Assembly (NCBI RefSeq): GCF_000002425.4
Contig: NC_037264.1
Location: forward strand, 8,712,886 to 8,776,885
Direction of reading: 5' to 3'
From: Physcomitrium patens
Lineage: Eukaryota; Streptophyta; Bryopsida; Funariales; Funariaceae
DNA length: 64,000 nt
Positions 13,801-24,969 of the stretch are shown in pieces (position 1 is the first letter of the stretch; each line of letters begins with the position of its first letter). The notes under the pieces are model-generated. The model was given only the letters and a program-made list of their open reading frames with translations, did no database searches and was not told the origin of the DNA. Position numbers and translations under genes: made by a program.

Positions 13801-16100
13801 AGTTTTTTTCAAAAATATCTAGTATTAATTTTAAGATATATGTTATACTAAATATTACATACAACCATATAATATAAAAATTTGAACATGTTAAAAATCT
13901 TGTTATTTACAAGAATTGTAATGAGGTGTTTTAAATAAATCCCTATCACTTTATATCTACTTTGTTGTAGTTGGGAGAGTTTCATAAGTAACTGTTGTTA
14001 GAATGTCTTTTTTCACTCTACTTAAAGATTAAAAGAATTGTTCTTTAATCTTCTATCCTTGCTTTTTCTCCTACAAACCATGCAATGTGTGTTGGATCTA
14101 ACACTCAGAAATATGCTTTTTATAGTGTTTGCCTATTACAATAAAAAAAATTAAATAATAAAAAATAAATTACATTGTATTCAAATGGTTTAATTATGCA
14201 TGGCATGAGAATGCTAAATGAATTTTTGTAAAACAATCGTGATATTGCAAGGAGTGTATATAAAGAAAAATGAATTACTTCATCTGCTTGAAGCAAGAAA
14301 TGCAATTGAGATGTGTAGACATGAGTGAAGAAAATTGGCTTAGCAAACCAAAGCAAGGATTGTAAGACCAAGCTGAGTTACACAAGGTGGGTTTGTAAGT
14401 GATGTGCAAAGCTCAAGACAGAGTCATAGTAGTAGCTTATGACCACTTTCATCTATTTCACATGAGGCCCAAAAATTGACAAAAAGTGCCTTGGTTGGGC
14501 CCCAATTCAAGCTAATAAATTGGAAATAGATAGCTTATCAAGTTGAAGAGTAGATTTGCAATTATTACAAAATTGAAGAGTAGATTTTTTATTATCAAGA
14601 ATAGAAGGATATTATTGATATCTTGATATTTCAGCAAATTTGAGGGACATGTATGATATTTTTTCTATCTTTAACTGATTCACTATATTAAATTCTTCTC
14701 TGTATATACTACTACCAATTTGTCTAAATCTTTGAATTTACTTATTTTATAAAAGTATAAATTAATTTTAATTTTAATTATTTTTAAAAAATTTAAATGA
14801 TAAAATGTGCTATAATGATCTATTCTCTCTTAATTCTAATACAAGATAGTATTTAGATTTTAAAAAATTATCATTATTTGAATATATAACTATTATTTGT
14901 CTATTGCTACCTATAATTTAATTAGCTACCTTTAGAAATGTTATAATCAATCTTTAATGACTCTTCTAAATCAATCTTCAATTGAGATTTTTTTTAAATT
15001 TTAATATTTTTTTGCAATTAATAACTTAACATTAATAAAAATTGATAATATTTTTTTGAAAGATAAAGAAAAAAAAAAGGTCTTTCATGTATAAAATAAA
15101 TGTTGATTTTATGTATAGGAAATACATTTATCTTTGCCTTGACTACAACTTTATTTATACAATTTTTGTATTCTTAATCTTGCATTGTAAATCTTAAATA
15201 TATTATTGCAAATTTAGATAGAATTACATTGCATGGTATTTTTTGTAATTGGATGTAGATAGTTCATTTTTAATTAAAATACATAGTTTATTATTGTTAT
15301 TATTATTATTAAAGTTTCTTTTTACTATGTATCTCTATTATTGTCTTAAAATTTATATATTTGTATAACTTAAATTAATATTAAATTTTCTACATTATTA
15401 TTAAATAATAATCATATACAATTTGCATATAACTTAATTTTTCTATTTTAATTTTGATCCTAAATTACAATTTAGAAAATTCTTAGTCCTAGGTTGTACT
15501 AAAAATTTAGACACTAATCCTAATACACAACCACAAAATTTTTAGCTCTAATAATCTTTTACAAAAATACCATGCAGGCACCATTGTAAAATCTACCCAT
15601 CATCTTACTCTATTATGTTGTAATACCATCCTATTTTAGCTCATGCTCCCAAGACTTTGCAATCTACCACTTTCACTTCAGGATTTTTATAGTAGAAAAA
15701 TATATAAATAAATTAATGATGCTTTAAGTTTTGAGATACCGATCTTCAAAGAAAGCTTTTGAAAGTTTGAAGAAGCTTTTAAAAAAATTGTGAAATAAAT
15801 TGAAAAGAATCCAAACAAGTTATTAAAAGGCTTGAGTAGGTTTTGAAATAGTACAATAATATCTGAAAAAAACTCAAAATGTTAAATAGAATTTGACATC
15901 ACGAACAACAAACAAATCAGTTGAATGAGATTTGTTCCTTTAATGAACATCGTTGAATGGAAGTGGATGCAATACTGCACAAACAAAGTGACTCACTTTC
16001 TACCCATAGACAACGCTAGCCACGTTGAGCCGCCATTTTGGATGAACTAAAAACATCCAAAACATTTTTATGGATGAAAATAGTCAAACGGATGAATCCA
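10871..16100. other. AT-rich intergenic desert, no gene seen
   Basis: Strongly AT-rich with many poly-A and poly-T runs and stops in all frames. It looks like eroded transposon sequence, but I could not place a specific family or LTR pair here. Composition starts to rise at about 15.9 kb, towards the proteasome gene. Confidence 0.6.
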
Positions 16101-16406
16101 CGGGGGGGGGGGACGTCGACAACAAGAGCCGAGCGCGCGCTCTCATGCCACACCGGCACCACTAGGGCATTTGATTTTGCGTTGTTTCGTCGTGGGCAAG
16201 CTCGATTTCGTTTTCCTTCAGATGCTTCTTGCACTTTAACATCCCGTAGTTTCTGGTGGAAGCTGCTATTGATTTGCGCGGCAAAGTTTGAGCGATTGGA
16301 ACCCCTGCGCTGAGGCTGTGGAGAACTTTGTTGAGCGTTTTTGTGCATATTTTATACGTGATTGTGGACTCTCTGGAAATTTAGGTTTCTTTGCAGAGGA
16401 GAAGGA
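16101..16406 (+). promoter_or_regulatory. 5' region of the proteasome gene, with an 11-G run
   Basis: Higher GC than the desert to its left. It carries a run of 11 G at 16102-16112. A pyrimidine-rich stretch ending in TTTGCAG at 16390-16396 sits just before the start codon and could be the acceptor of a 5'-UTR intron. No TATA box was assigned. Confidence 0.35.
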
Positions 16407-17159
16407 ATGTCTCGCCGGTATGATAGCCGGACGACTATTTTCTCTCCGGAGGGTCGGCTGTACCAGGTGGAATACGCTATGGAGGCTATCAGCAACGCGG
16501 GTGCAGCGATTGGAGTTTTAGCGAAGGATGGAGTAGTGCTGGCAGCTGAGAAGCGTGTCACGTCTAAGCTTCTGGCGACGTTGAAATCTACGGAGAAAAT
16601 GTACAAGATCGACGATCATGTCGCGTGCGCTGTTGCGGGCATCATGGCCGATGCGAACATCCTCATTAATACCGCCCGGTTGTCTGCGCAGCGATACACA
16701 CTTGCTTACCAAGAGCCGATGCCCGTGGAGCAGTTGGTACAGTCTTTGTGTGACACGAAACAGGGTTACACTCAGTTCGGCGGGCTTCGTCCGTTCGGTG
16801 TATCGTTTTTATTTGCAGGGTACGACAAAAACTTTGGTTTTCAGTTGTATATGTCAGACCCTAGTGGGAACTACGGAGGGTGGAAGGCCGGTGCCATTGG
16901 AGCGAACAATCAAGCGGCCCAGTCGATGTTAAAGCAGGATTACAAGGACGATATGACGAGGGAGCAAGCGGTGCAATTGGCCCTGAAGGTGTTGAGCAAG
17001 ACGATGGACAGCACGTCACTGTCAGCCGAAAAATTGGAGCTTGCGGAGATCAGTTTGAGTCCGGATGGCGTGTTTCAATACCAGGTTTGTAGTCCTGAGA
17101 ACCTGAATAAGCTGCTGTTGAAACACGGTATTACACAACCATCGGAAGAGAGTAATTAG
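16407..17159 (+). CDS. PAC1: 20S proteasome subunit alpha type-4 (alpha-3 position, PAC1-like)
   Basis: Intronless 250-residue protein, the usual length for the family. The start is the ATG giving [17 protein letters not shown]; 15 further in-frame residues upstream lack family resemblance. Residues about 4-26 form the proteasome alpha signature ([20 protein letters not shown]). [16 protein letters not shown], the DANILIN block, [12 protein letters not shown] and [14 protein letters not shown] follow, then [28 protein letters not shown] and [11 protein letters not shown]. The product is a non-catalytic subunit of the outer alpha ring of the 20S core in cytosol and nucleus. It helps form the gated pore and docks the 19S regulator. 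As expected for an alpha subunit it has no N-terminal catalytic threonine. It ends TAG, is fully open, and looks functional. Confidence 0.97.
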   Translation: MSRRYDSRTTIFSPEGRLYQVEYAMEAISNAGAAIGVLAKDGVVLAAEKRVTSKLLATLKSTEKMYKIDDHVACAVAGIMADANILINTARLSAQRYTLAYQEPMPVEQLVQSLCDTKQGYTQFGGLRPFGVSFLFAGYDKNFGFQLYMSDPSGNYGGWKAGAIGANNQAAQSMLKQDYKDDMTREQAVQLALKVLSKTMDSTSLSAEKLELAEISLSPDGVFQYQVCSPENLNKLLLKHGITQPSEESN

Positions 17160-18497
17160 TTATCCAAGTAATACCCTTCGGCAGGTTTGTAAGTACAGAA
17201 AGGCAACAAAAGCCTCGTATTTTTATCCAGTATTAGAATTCTTCGTGAAAGACACGGAATTGATGCGGGTTATCATACCTGATTGATGTGAGCTCCTGCT
17301 GCTGGCGTGATTGGACCGATTTCTGATCACCATCTTTTGTAAACGGTAATATAATTTAACCCTTCTGCTCCGTTTGCAAAAAACATTTATGCCAAGAATG
17401 TTAATCACGCGCAGAGGTAAGATTGGATCCGTTGGGTTGGTGCACTTGTAATGGGTTGAATCTCTGTGCTTCAGATAAATGGACTGTACAGTTTGAAGTT
17501 TACCTTGTTCCATCGATTCTGTCACATCTATGCTTGGCTCATCTTTTTGGATACATTTGAAGCCATAAACTCCTTTTCAATCGCCCTGGTTCCCAGTACA
17601 TCTGTACAACAGTTTTAGAATGGCTAACAGTGATGTTAGCATTCTTGAGCAATGCCTGCGATTGAATTAGCTTTGTGCTTTATTTTTGTCGCTAGTTTCT
17701 ACAAATTAAGCTGCACACAGGATAGTAGGATCAATTTTATGAACTGGGAGGTAATTGCTTAATGCTTTTCATTAAATTGATCCTCCTATCCTATCCTATG
17801 AACCTCCCATGATTGGATGTATCACATTGAGCTTTAGGACCAATATTTGATCCCTGTAGGTTTTACCTGGTTCATATTTCGTGTGATCTCTTGTGTGCGT
17901 GATCTTCCTGATCAATATAATCCATTGATTGTTGGGATTTGTTTATGGACTAGCACATTCCTTTGCCTGCAGTGTCTTTCTATTTACATACCATCACAAT
18001 TAAAATGTCTCCATGTCAACCTAAATTTCTTAGGCCCCTGTACCTTGCCAAACTGATAACCGATCAAATACGTGGTCTTGTGTCAAGTGGCTGTGCAAGC
18101 CTGCCTACTTGCTGCTCGCAACCGCCCTTTTTGAAAGTATGTGAATACATGAATCGGATTTTGTCAATTCTTGCTGGAGGCATTCAGACCTGGTGACGAA
18201 AAGCTTACAACGGAATCCTCAGTTAAATCCTATATGCAACAGCATGCTTTACAACTTGCTATGTTGCTGAAAATCTTGTTAACAGGTGATATTGTTCACC
18301 TACAGAGGAAGAGATTAAAGTTTCGCCTCAAAAATGCTTGGATATCTTGTGGTTGCTGCAAATCCTCTTGTTTGATGCTGAGACTTGAAGCATAGTTTTA
18401 GAACATGCAAATGTTGCTCTTGTGTAAACATGCACGATGGATGCCTCCCAAATGGTGCAGATAAGGCAGTGGAGGAAATTGAAAAGAGGCGTGAGCA
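17160..18497 (+). other. 3' flank of the proteasome gene; no confirmed gene
   Basis: About 1.3 kb of ordinary composition between the proteasome stop and the copia insertion. It must hold the 3' UTR. A short open stretch from the ATG at 18430, reading MHDGCLPNGADKAVEEIEKR, runs up to the copia target site and would continue beyond it in the uninterrupted sequence. I do not recognise it. Confidence 0.4.
17720..17791 (+). other. Inverted repeat able to form an 18-bp hairpin
   Basis: The arms are 17720-17737 (GGATAGTAGGATCAATTT) and 17774-17791 (AAATTGATCCTCCTATCC). They pair at 17 of 18 positions across a 36-nt loop. A second short pair, GGGAGGT and ACCTCCC, lies at 17746-17752 and 17802-17808. 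It may be a small-RNA precursor, a MITE remnant or chance. Confidence 0.5.
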
Positions 18498-18502
18498 ACT
18501 TT

Positions 18503-18717
18503 TGTTGCTAATATGAACTCAAGAAAGAGTAACTTTTATTTCACACAAGAGTTATATACGTATTTGAATTATCCACCATAGTAACCCCAAATTAGAATAA
18601 CTCTATTTTTACCTAACCTAACTATGGCAAGGATTAGATGTTATGGGATCAATGATGACTTAGACGAGGAGATGGTCAAGGGCGCATATTGAGTCTCTAC
18701 AATATCTCCTCTCAACA
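18503..18717 (-). repeat. 3' LTR of the copia element
   Basis: About 215 bp, clearly similar by eye to 22109-22320. Shared blocks include TTGCTAATATGAACT near the left end and GATCAATGATGACTTA in the middle. Divergence is substantial, indicating an old insertion. Confidence 0.85.
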
Positions 18718-18989
18718 TGTGCTCAAGTTGTTACTTTTAAATAGTGCACTAGTGTGTCTTTCTACTCAATGGACTCGCGCAATTGCAAGTTAAGATTAGT
18801 GATTTGATACTAGTAGACCTTGTGTATTTTGTTCTTATTTATCTGCTACTATATTATCTTTTCTTAAGTCCTAATTCTAAGTTTGTATTCTTGTTTTTTC
18901 TTTGCTCATCTCTTTGCTCTTGCAATGTGGTTGATAATCCTTCGTCACATATATAGAGCAACATTTTTTTCTATTTCATCTTAGTTGGT

Positions 18990-19230
18990 ATTAACTTTGT
19001 TGTAGGAAGACTATAAAAATATCAATTTAATTACACAATAATTTTCCGTAATAGTAATATCATCTACATAGAGTAAAATGATAGTTTTTTGTCCATTTTG
19101 CATTGCAAAATACATATTTGGGTCCTAATTGCTTTTTTGAAGTTTTTGATTTTGCAAGTTTGTATCAATTCTGCTATATCAAACTTGGAGTCCTTGCTAC
19201 AAGCTATACAAGACTCTTTTCAATTTACAC
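18990..19230 (-). pseudogene. Copia reverse-transcriptase remnant with YVDD box
   Basis: The minus strand at 19059-19073 reads LYVDD, and the frame continues DITITEN, as in copia reverse transcriptases (YVDD, against YLDD or FLDD in gypsy). Going upstream the frame reads AMQNGQKTII, and further on, with stops, a worn version of the KLKKSLYGL-type region. Stops and frame slips interrupt it. Confidence 0.8.
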
Positions 19231-20914
19231 ATTTTGTCAAGACATCCTTGTTTTTCAAAACCTAGAAGTAGCTACATGTAAACCTCTTCTTTGAGTTTTT
19301 CATTCAAAAAAGTTGTTTTAACATCCAAATATTGTAGTTCCTATTATTTCTTAGTCACTAAAGCTATTATACTTTTGATTGTAGACCACTATACTACAAG
19401 GGCAAACGTTTCAAAGAAGTCAATGATTTCTTCTTGTTTATATTTTTGAGCGACTATATGGATTTTTAATTTCTTTATGTTCATGTTGAATCTTAGTTTT
19501 GTTTTGAAGATCTATTTGTGGGCATTGGATTTTTTTTTTTTCTAATAAATCAACAAGTTTTTAAATTTTCTTTCAAATCAATTCTATTTCTTGCTTGATT
19601 GCTTCATGTCATCTACTATGTTGAATTGTCTCTTTATAGATTTTGAATTCTATAGTATATTCTATTGCAAATATATAGTTCTTTTTATATTTCATATTGG
19701 ATTTTTTTGCTTTAAATAAAATATCTTCTTTGAATAATGGATTCTATGTGTGGTTAAAGTGTACAAGTAAGCGTGTTCCTTTGAGCAAAAAGAAGCGAGC
19801 TACTTGCAATTGGAATCAAAGATTGATTGTCATAGTCAAAGTTTTAAAGAGGGAAGATTTGATCAACTATCAATCTATTAGATTTGTCAATTAAGTCTTT
19901 AGATAAAGTCCTTTTCTCTTGAAATAGCTCTGATTTATTTGTAGAAGTTGATTAATTTTTGATGTCATCAAATCCTATGAATGTTTCATCAAATATAATA
20001 TGTCAATTAATACAGATCTTACAAAGTAATAGATCAAATATTTTGTATGTTTTTTTTTTTATTGTCATACCTTACAAATATATACTTGATAGATTTTTTC
20101 TTAAATTTTGAATGCTCTTTTTTTGATATGTACATGGATACCATTGAACCAAAGATTCAAAAGTAGCTCACTTGGGATCCAATTTTGTAGTATATTTGGT
20201 TTGGAATTACTCCATAATTGGTTCTAGTAGAGTTTAGGTTTACTAAGAAATTAGTTGTATAGATAGCCTAAGCCTAGAGGTATTTAGGCAATTGACACGC
20301 TATTAACATTGATCATGCATTCTCAACTATTATTTTGTTTCTAATTTCAACCAATTCCATTTTGTTGCAGGGTGTAAGCCATGGTGAGTTGTTTCTTTAT
20401 TCTATGCTTAGTCAAAAAATTACTAAATTCACAAGCTAAGTACTCTCATCCTCTGTCAATTCTAAAGTTTCTAATTTTTTTTTTCTTATTTCTTTTTCTA
20501 CTTATAATCTAAATTCTTGAAACTTCTTAAATAATTCATCTTTATTGTACATAAATTACATCCAACTTATAAGAGTGATTATCCATAAATACAATGAAGT
20601 ACTTTGATCCTCCTAAAGAAGGTATTTTATAGGTCTAACTAAATCAAAATGAATAAGTTGAAGTACCTTATCAATGCAATGAAGTAATGCCATAGAAAAC
20701 CACTCTTGGTATTGTTATTTGATGAAGCATTTTTTGCATATTTCTTTGATGGTATTGAACAATGGCAATTCTTTCATCATATTAGCTTCTGATAGATGTT
20801 CCAAAACAATATAGTATAAGTGCTTGTATTTTTTATGCTACAACCTTCAATCTTGTAGAGCTTGCTATTTGCTATTTTTACCAATCTATTGGACATTTGT
20901 CCTTCTATTATCTA

Positions 20915-20975
20915 AAGATTTGAGTTTTCTCTTGTAAAATGGTTATTAGCTCTAGAGTCAACATACTAGTTGCAA
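20915..20975 (-). pseudogene. Copia aspartic-protease box remnant
   Basis: Minus-strand reading YVDSRANNHFTREN matches the copia protease block (VDSGA.NH.T). The active-site glycine has become arginine and a stop lies just upstream. Its order relative to the reverse transcriptase is correct for a minus-strand copia element. Confidence 0.7.
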
Positions 20976-22096
20976 TTTTGATAATTGATATAGTTTGCTT
21001 CAATGGTTTCTTTATGATACCTTACATAAGTATTTCCTTCCATATAGCTATTGTTTGTGTATTAATATTGGTTTTGTAGATGATTATATGCAAAATGGTT
21101 TGGCCTTTCATACATGTATCAAGAAAATGATCATTAGTTGCAATGTTGTACAAATCTTGAATGTAGAATAAAAGACAATTAAGCTCTTATGCTCAAGTGG
21201 TTTTATAGGCCTCTTAATACATAGTGATTGGTTGTAAAAGGTCTTGATCCTCTTAAGTATTGTGACATAGCTCGTCCAAAGTTTCTTCTTCTTCAACCAC
21301 CTCCTCAGACAAATTAGTTTTGTCCATGACTCCTAAAGTAAATATATTGAGGTTGAGTTGCGAATACTTCTTCATGCCTTGGTTCTTGTTCTCTCACTAA
21401 AATTTAATGGATTTTAGTCAAAAGATTATAAATAACATCTTCAAATATGAGCTAATCCATGTAAGAGATGTCTTGAATTACTATTTTGTAGCTTCATGGC
21501 AAACCATTAAGGACAATATTAATTAGTGTCTTATTGGCAATGACTTCACCAAAAGCCTTCAATTGATTCTTTATGTCCATGATTGCCATGAAATAAGTGC
21601 TTATATTTCATTCTTCTTTAATTGACATTCTATTTAGGTTTTTCATTAAAAACATTATCAATTGTTAGTCTCTAACATTGAACATTCTCCTAAGCATATA
21701 TCATATACTAGATTAAAATGTTGTAAAGCTATTCTAATTAGGATCTTTGCTACTAGCATAATAATTTTTGATTGAGCTCTATGTTTTGCTTATGCTAGTT
21801 GTGTCTTTGTATAAGTTCTTTCTACTATAGGTTCTAAAAAAGAATTTATTGAATTTTTGGTTTCTACAATGTCCCATAGATTTTCTTATTTCAAAATTGC
21901 AGACAACTTGATACTTCAAATATAATAATTTTGAATTCCTAATTACTTATTGGACTCTCCTAATTGACAAATTGATATATCTTTTCTATTTTTAGCCATG
22001 TCTTTAAGCTTTAACCTTTTTGAATATGTCTTTCTTTTGTTCTCCTCTCACTAAATAACAGAGCATGGTTAACTTTAACCTAATAGTATCTTAATT

Positions 22097-22108
22097 GCTT
22101 TCATACCA
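22097..22108 (-). other. Primer-binding site of the copia element (initiator tRNA-Met type)
   Basis: On the minus strand TGGTATGAAAGC directly follows the 5' LTR, matching 10 of 12 bases of the usual TGGTATCAGAGC. Confidence 0.75.
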
Positions 22109-22320
22109 TGTTGCTAATATGAACTTAAGAGATAGTAACTTTTATTTTGTACAAATATTATATATATTTATATTTATATTTATTTTCTGTGGTAATCTAA
22201 CGTTTAGGATAATTCTATTTTTACTTAATCCTAACCACAGCATGGATTGGATGTTATTGGATCAATGATGACTTAAATAAGGACTGGATGTTAGCCGAGG
22301 GAACAGGTTGGATATCTCCA
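22109..22320 (-). repeat. 5' LTR of the copia element
   Basis: 212 bp, paired with 18503-18717. On the element strand it begins TGGAGATATCC, typical of plant copia LTRs, and ends in CA next to the primer-binding site. Confidence 0.85.
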
Positions 22321-22325
22321 ACTTT

Positions 22326-24969
22326 GGTCAAAAAAAACTTGTTGAGTACCTCGTAGATGCTGCTCTAAGCACAATACTGTAGTAACACCATTGGAGTCCT
22401 TCAAATTGGCTCAAATACTAAAACAATAACAATGTTATAATAGATTCGAAGAGATTACAAGATTAAAAATAATAAATTGACTTTATTGGAAGTTTTGAAA
22501 GATAAGAGAAAATTTATAGAAATGTTTTAGAGGTTTTTGTTATTACATGTCAATGATATATATATTGAAACAAAGATGTATGATTTGAATTACTTAAAAA
22601 TAATGGTATCCAAAATCCTATTGATAAATACAATTGTTTAATAACTTCATATACCTCCCTTGAAGCCGTACAAAAACAAAAAAACGAATTTGATGAACTG
22701 AAAGTTTTGTAAAATACATGAACTAAATCTTTAGTGACAATCAGAAAAACATGTGATTTATATATAACCTAGATTTAAGAAATGAAATAAATTTGTTTTA
22801 TCTTTGACCATTTTATAAAAGAGATTAGGTACAAAGGAACACTGTATTTGCTATATCAGCCACAAATGTGATCAATGGATCAATATTCTTGCCAAAGCTT
22901 CATTCAACATCATCAAGCATCTTCAAGCATTGGCAAATTTCAGTGGATGAACATACACTCTGATCAATACCAAATCGTAATGAAACGAACACACTTTTGG
23001 ATTATACGTAGTACTAACTCTGATGTAGCAGAGACAACCCGGAGATCGTGAGTTGATTTTTAAGGTCCTGTTGCTCAGTAGCTCCTCATGTGTGTAGAAT
23101 ACGTACAGATGGTTTAGTTTCAGCTCTGACATATTACTAAGTTGAGAAGAGAATGTAAGATTAGTACAACTCTAGTACATCAATTACGCTGTTTGCTCAC
23201 AGAAATGCTTTCGATATTATAACAAATTCACAGAGACTATGAGCTCCTTTCATTAATCAAACAATGTCTCGGTCACAATGTGTAGCGGCCATACAACTCA
23301 GTTCCGAAGCTCTTCTATAAACGAAGCCTAAGATTTGGTAACAAGAAGCGACTTATATAATATATGAAGCCCCAGTTTCTAAATTTCCAAAACTTCGAGG
23401 CCACGAGGAGCGTCGTTTCTAGTGTGTGCATCAATTCTCTTTAGAACCATCTACGTTTCGTAGCAAGGTATGTGAGACTTTTTCGACAATCAGCATAAAA
23501 GATCGGTGCTGGTACTACGGGCCGATCCTTCTGCCACTTACTATTTAAGAACAAGTCATATGCGTTACGATCGAGGATAAGGAGATGTAAAGACAACACC
23601 TCTTTTTCCTGCACCCTCTCTGAATTGAAACTCATCGATAATGGTCCGGAAATAGACAGCTAAGGAACTTGATAACATGAATTATTGAAAGGTTAATTAT
23701 ACGAGTGCCCAGGAAAGATTCACCTATATGTGACTGGTCGATGACAACTCGATCACATAACATGTAATCTTCATACCGTGTACTGCACACAATGACACTT
23801 CCACGAGAAATCGGGTTGAGTACGAACAAAAAATGCTTCATTTCAGTGAGAAAGTTCGTCGCATTTGATGCAATAAATTAGGCCACTTGAAGCATTTACA
23901 ATACAATAAAAGTGTACTGAAAAAATGACAACTTCAAGTGTCCAAGCTTAATTGGGTGCAAATAGAAATAATCTTTCAAGAATTTTCTAGCTGGTATCAG
24001 TCATCAACTTACCACAAACCATGTAAGAAAGACTGATGAAGAGAAATAAAGAGCACTTACTCACTTGATGCATGGAGTTGTGTCCAAGGGAGGCTACGAG
24101 GGCAGTAAGCTAAAACCCTTGCCTAGAGCTAGCCAACCCCTCAAATGCAGATCACTCTCGAAAGACAAAGAAACATACTTAGCAAGTCAATTCTTACGAT
24201 CCTAAAAAACTATTTGTCAGTCTTCAACTGGTATTGTATGGAGTAAGGAACGTCTACGTAACACACCAAATCCTGATCTCGCCTATTTGCATGCCTGCCT
24301 CAAACTAAGTGTAATAATTCCTACGTCTTGTGGCAATCCTCGAATAACCAAAAAATGAACTGCATGCACTTCGGGTGTTCTTATTGCAGACTTTTGTTCC
24401 AATGTGAAACAAAACACAGCTTAAAGCATTCAAGCTTGACTGCCACCTTCACCGACGTTCTTCCTCATTACCGCCAACGTTCTACCGTTTTATTTTCTTT
24501 TCGAGCACGATCTCATTCAGCAAATTCCCACTACGGAAAGGGTTATTTTACCGTCTAGAAATCCTATAGAGTTTGCTTATGCCGCCGTCGAGTTCCATAG
24601 CTGCATATTAAAAGAAGGCTGATCTGCCGAGCCCGTTGTTGATAATCAAGTGCATGATCAGCCACCTGACTACCATCCGATGAGTAACATCGTCACTTAC
24701 AATTTATCCATCGCAGACAGATTTAGATGAGCACAATGCACCTCCCTGCTTGCTTACTCGATCAGTAGTTCTGATTCTTCCAGCAAGTAACTGTATTCCG
24801 ACGTTTGCCATACATCCGTCCTAAGTGGTGGTAACAGCTCCCAGTATCAGAACAGCCCTTCTTGCGAACAAGCTGTCTCTTTCCTATAGTGCATCCCACT
24901 TAACGATCTAAACTTTCAAACGGGTCGATCGAGTCCTTCCATTGAGCTTTAAAGAAATCATCATTGCCC
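22326..24969. other. Transition from AT-rich DNA to the LBD gene island; no gene seen
   Basis: The first 500 bp are AT-rich. From about 22.85 kb the composition becomes ordinary and must include the 3' UTR of the minus-strand LBD gene, whose stop is at 24970. Open frames of 60-76 codons in this stretch lack any recognisable domain. Confidence 0.45.

Larger units (their letters stand above)
18498..22325 (-). mobile_element. Degenerate Ty1/copia LTR retrotransposon with target-site duplication
   Basis: Both LTRs are recognisable (18503-18717 and 22109-22320) and start TG and end CA. The same five bases, ACTTT, flank them at 18498-18502 and 22321-22325. Just inside the 5' LTR, 22097-22108 reads on the minus strand TGGTATGAAAGC, close to the initiator-tRNA-Met primer-binding sequence TGGTATCAGAGC used by plant copia elements. 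Just inside the 3' LTR, the minus strand reads CTTGAG, like a worn copia polypurine tract. Internal minus-strand frames show a copia protease box and a YVDD reverse transcriptase. At 3.8 kb it is shorter than a typical 4.5-5.5 kb copia element and has many stops and frameshifts, so it is long dead and internally deleted. Confidence 0.87.

Noticed and set aside
16016..16348. Overlapping frames on both strands before the proteasome gene
   Set aside because: They cover the poly-G run and promoter/5' UTR area and match nothing I know.
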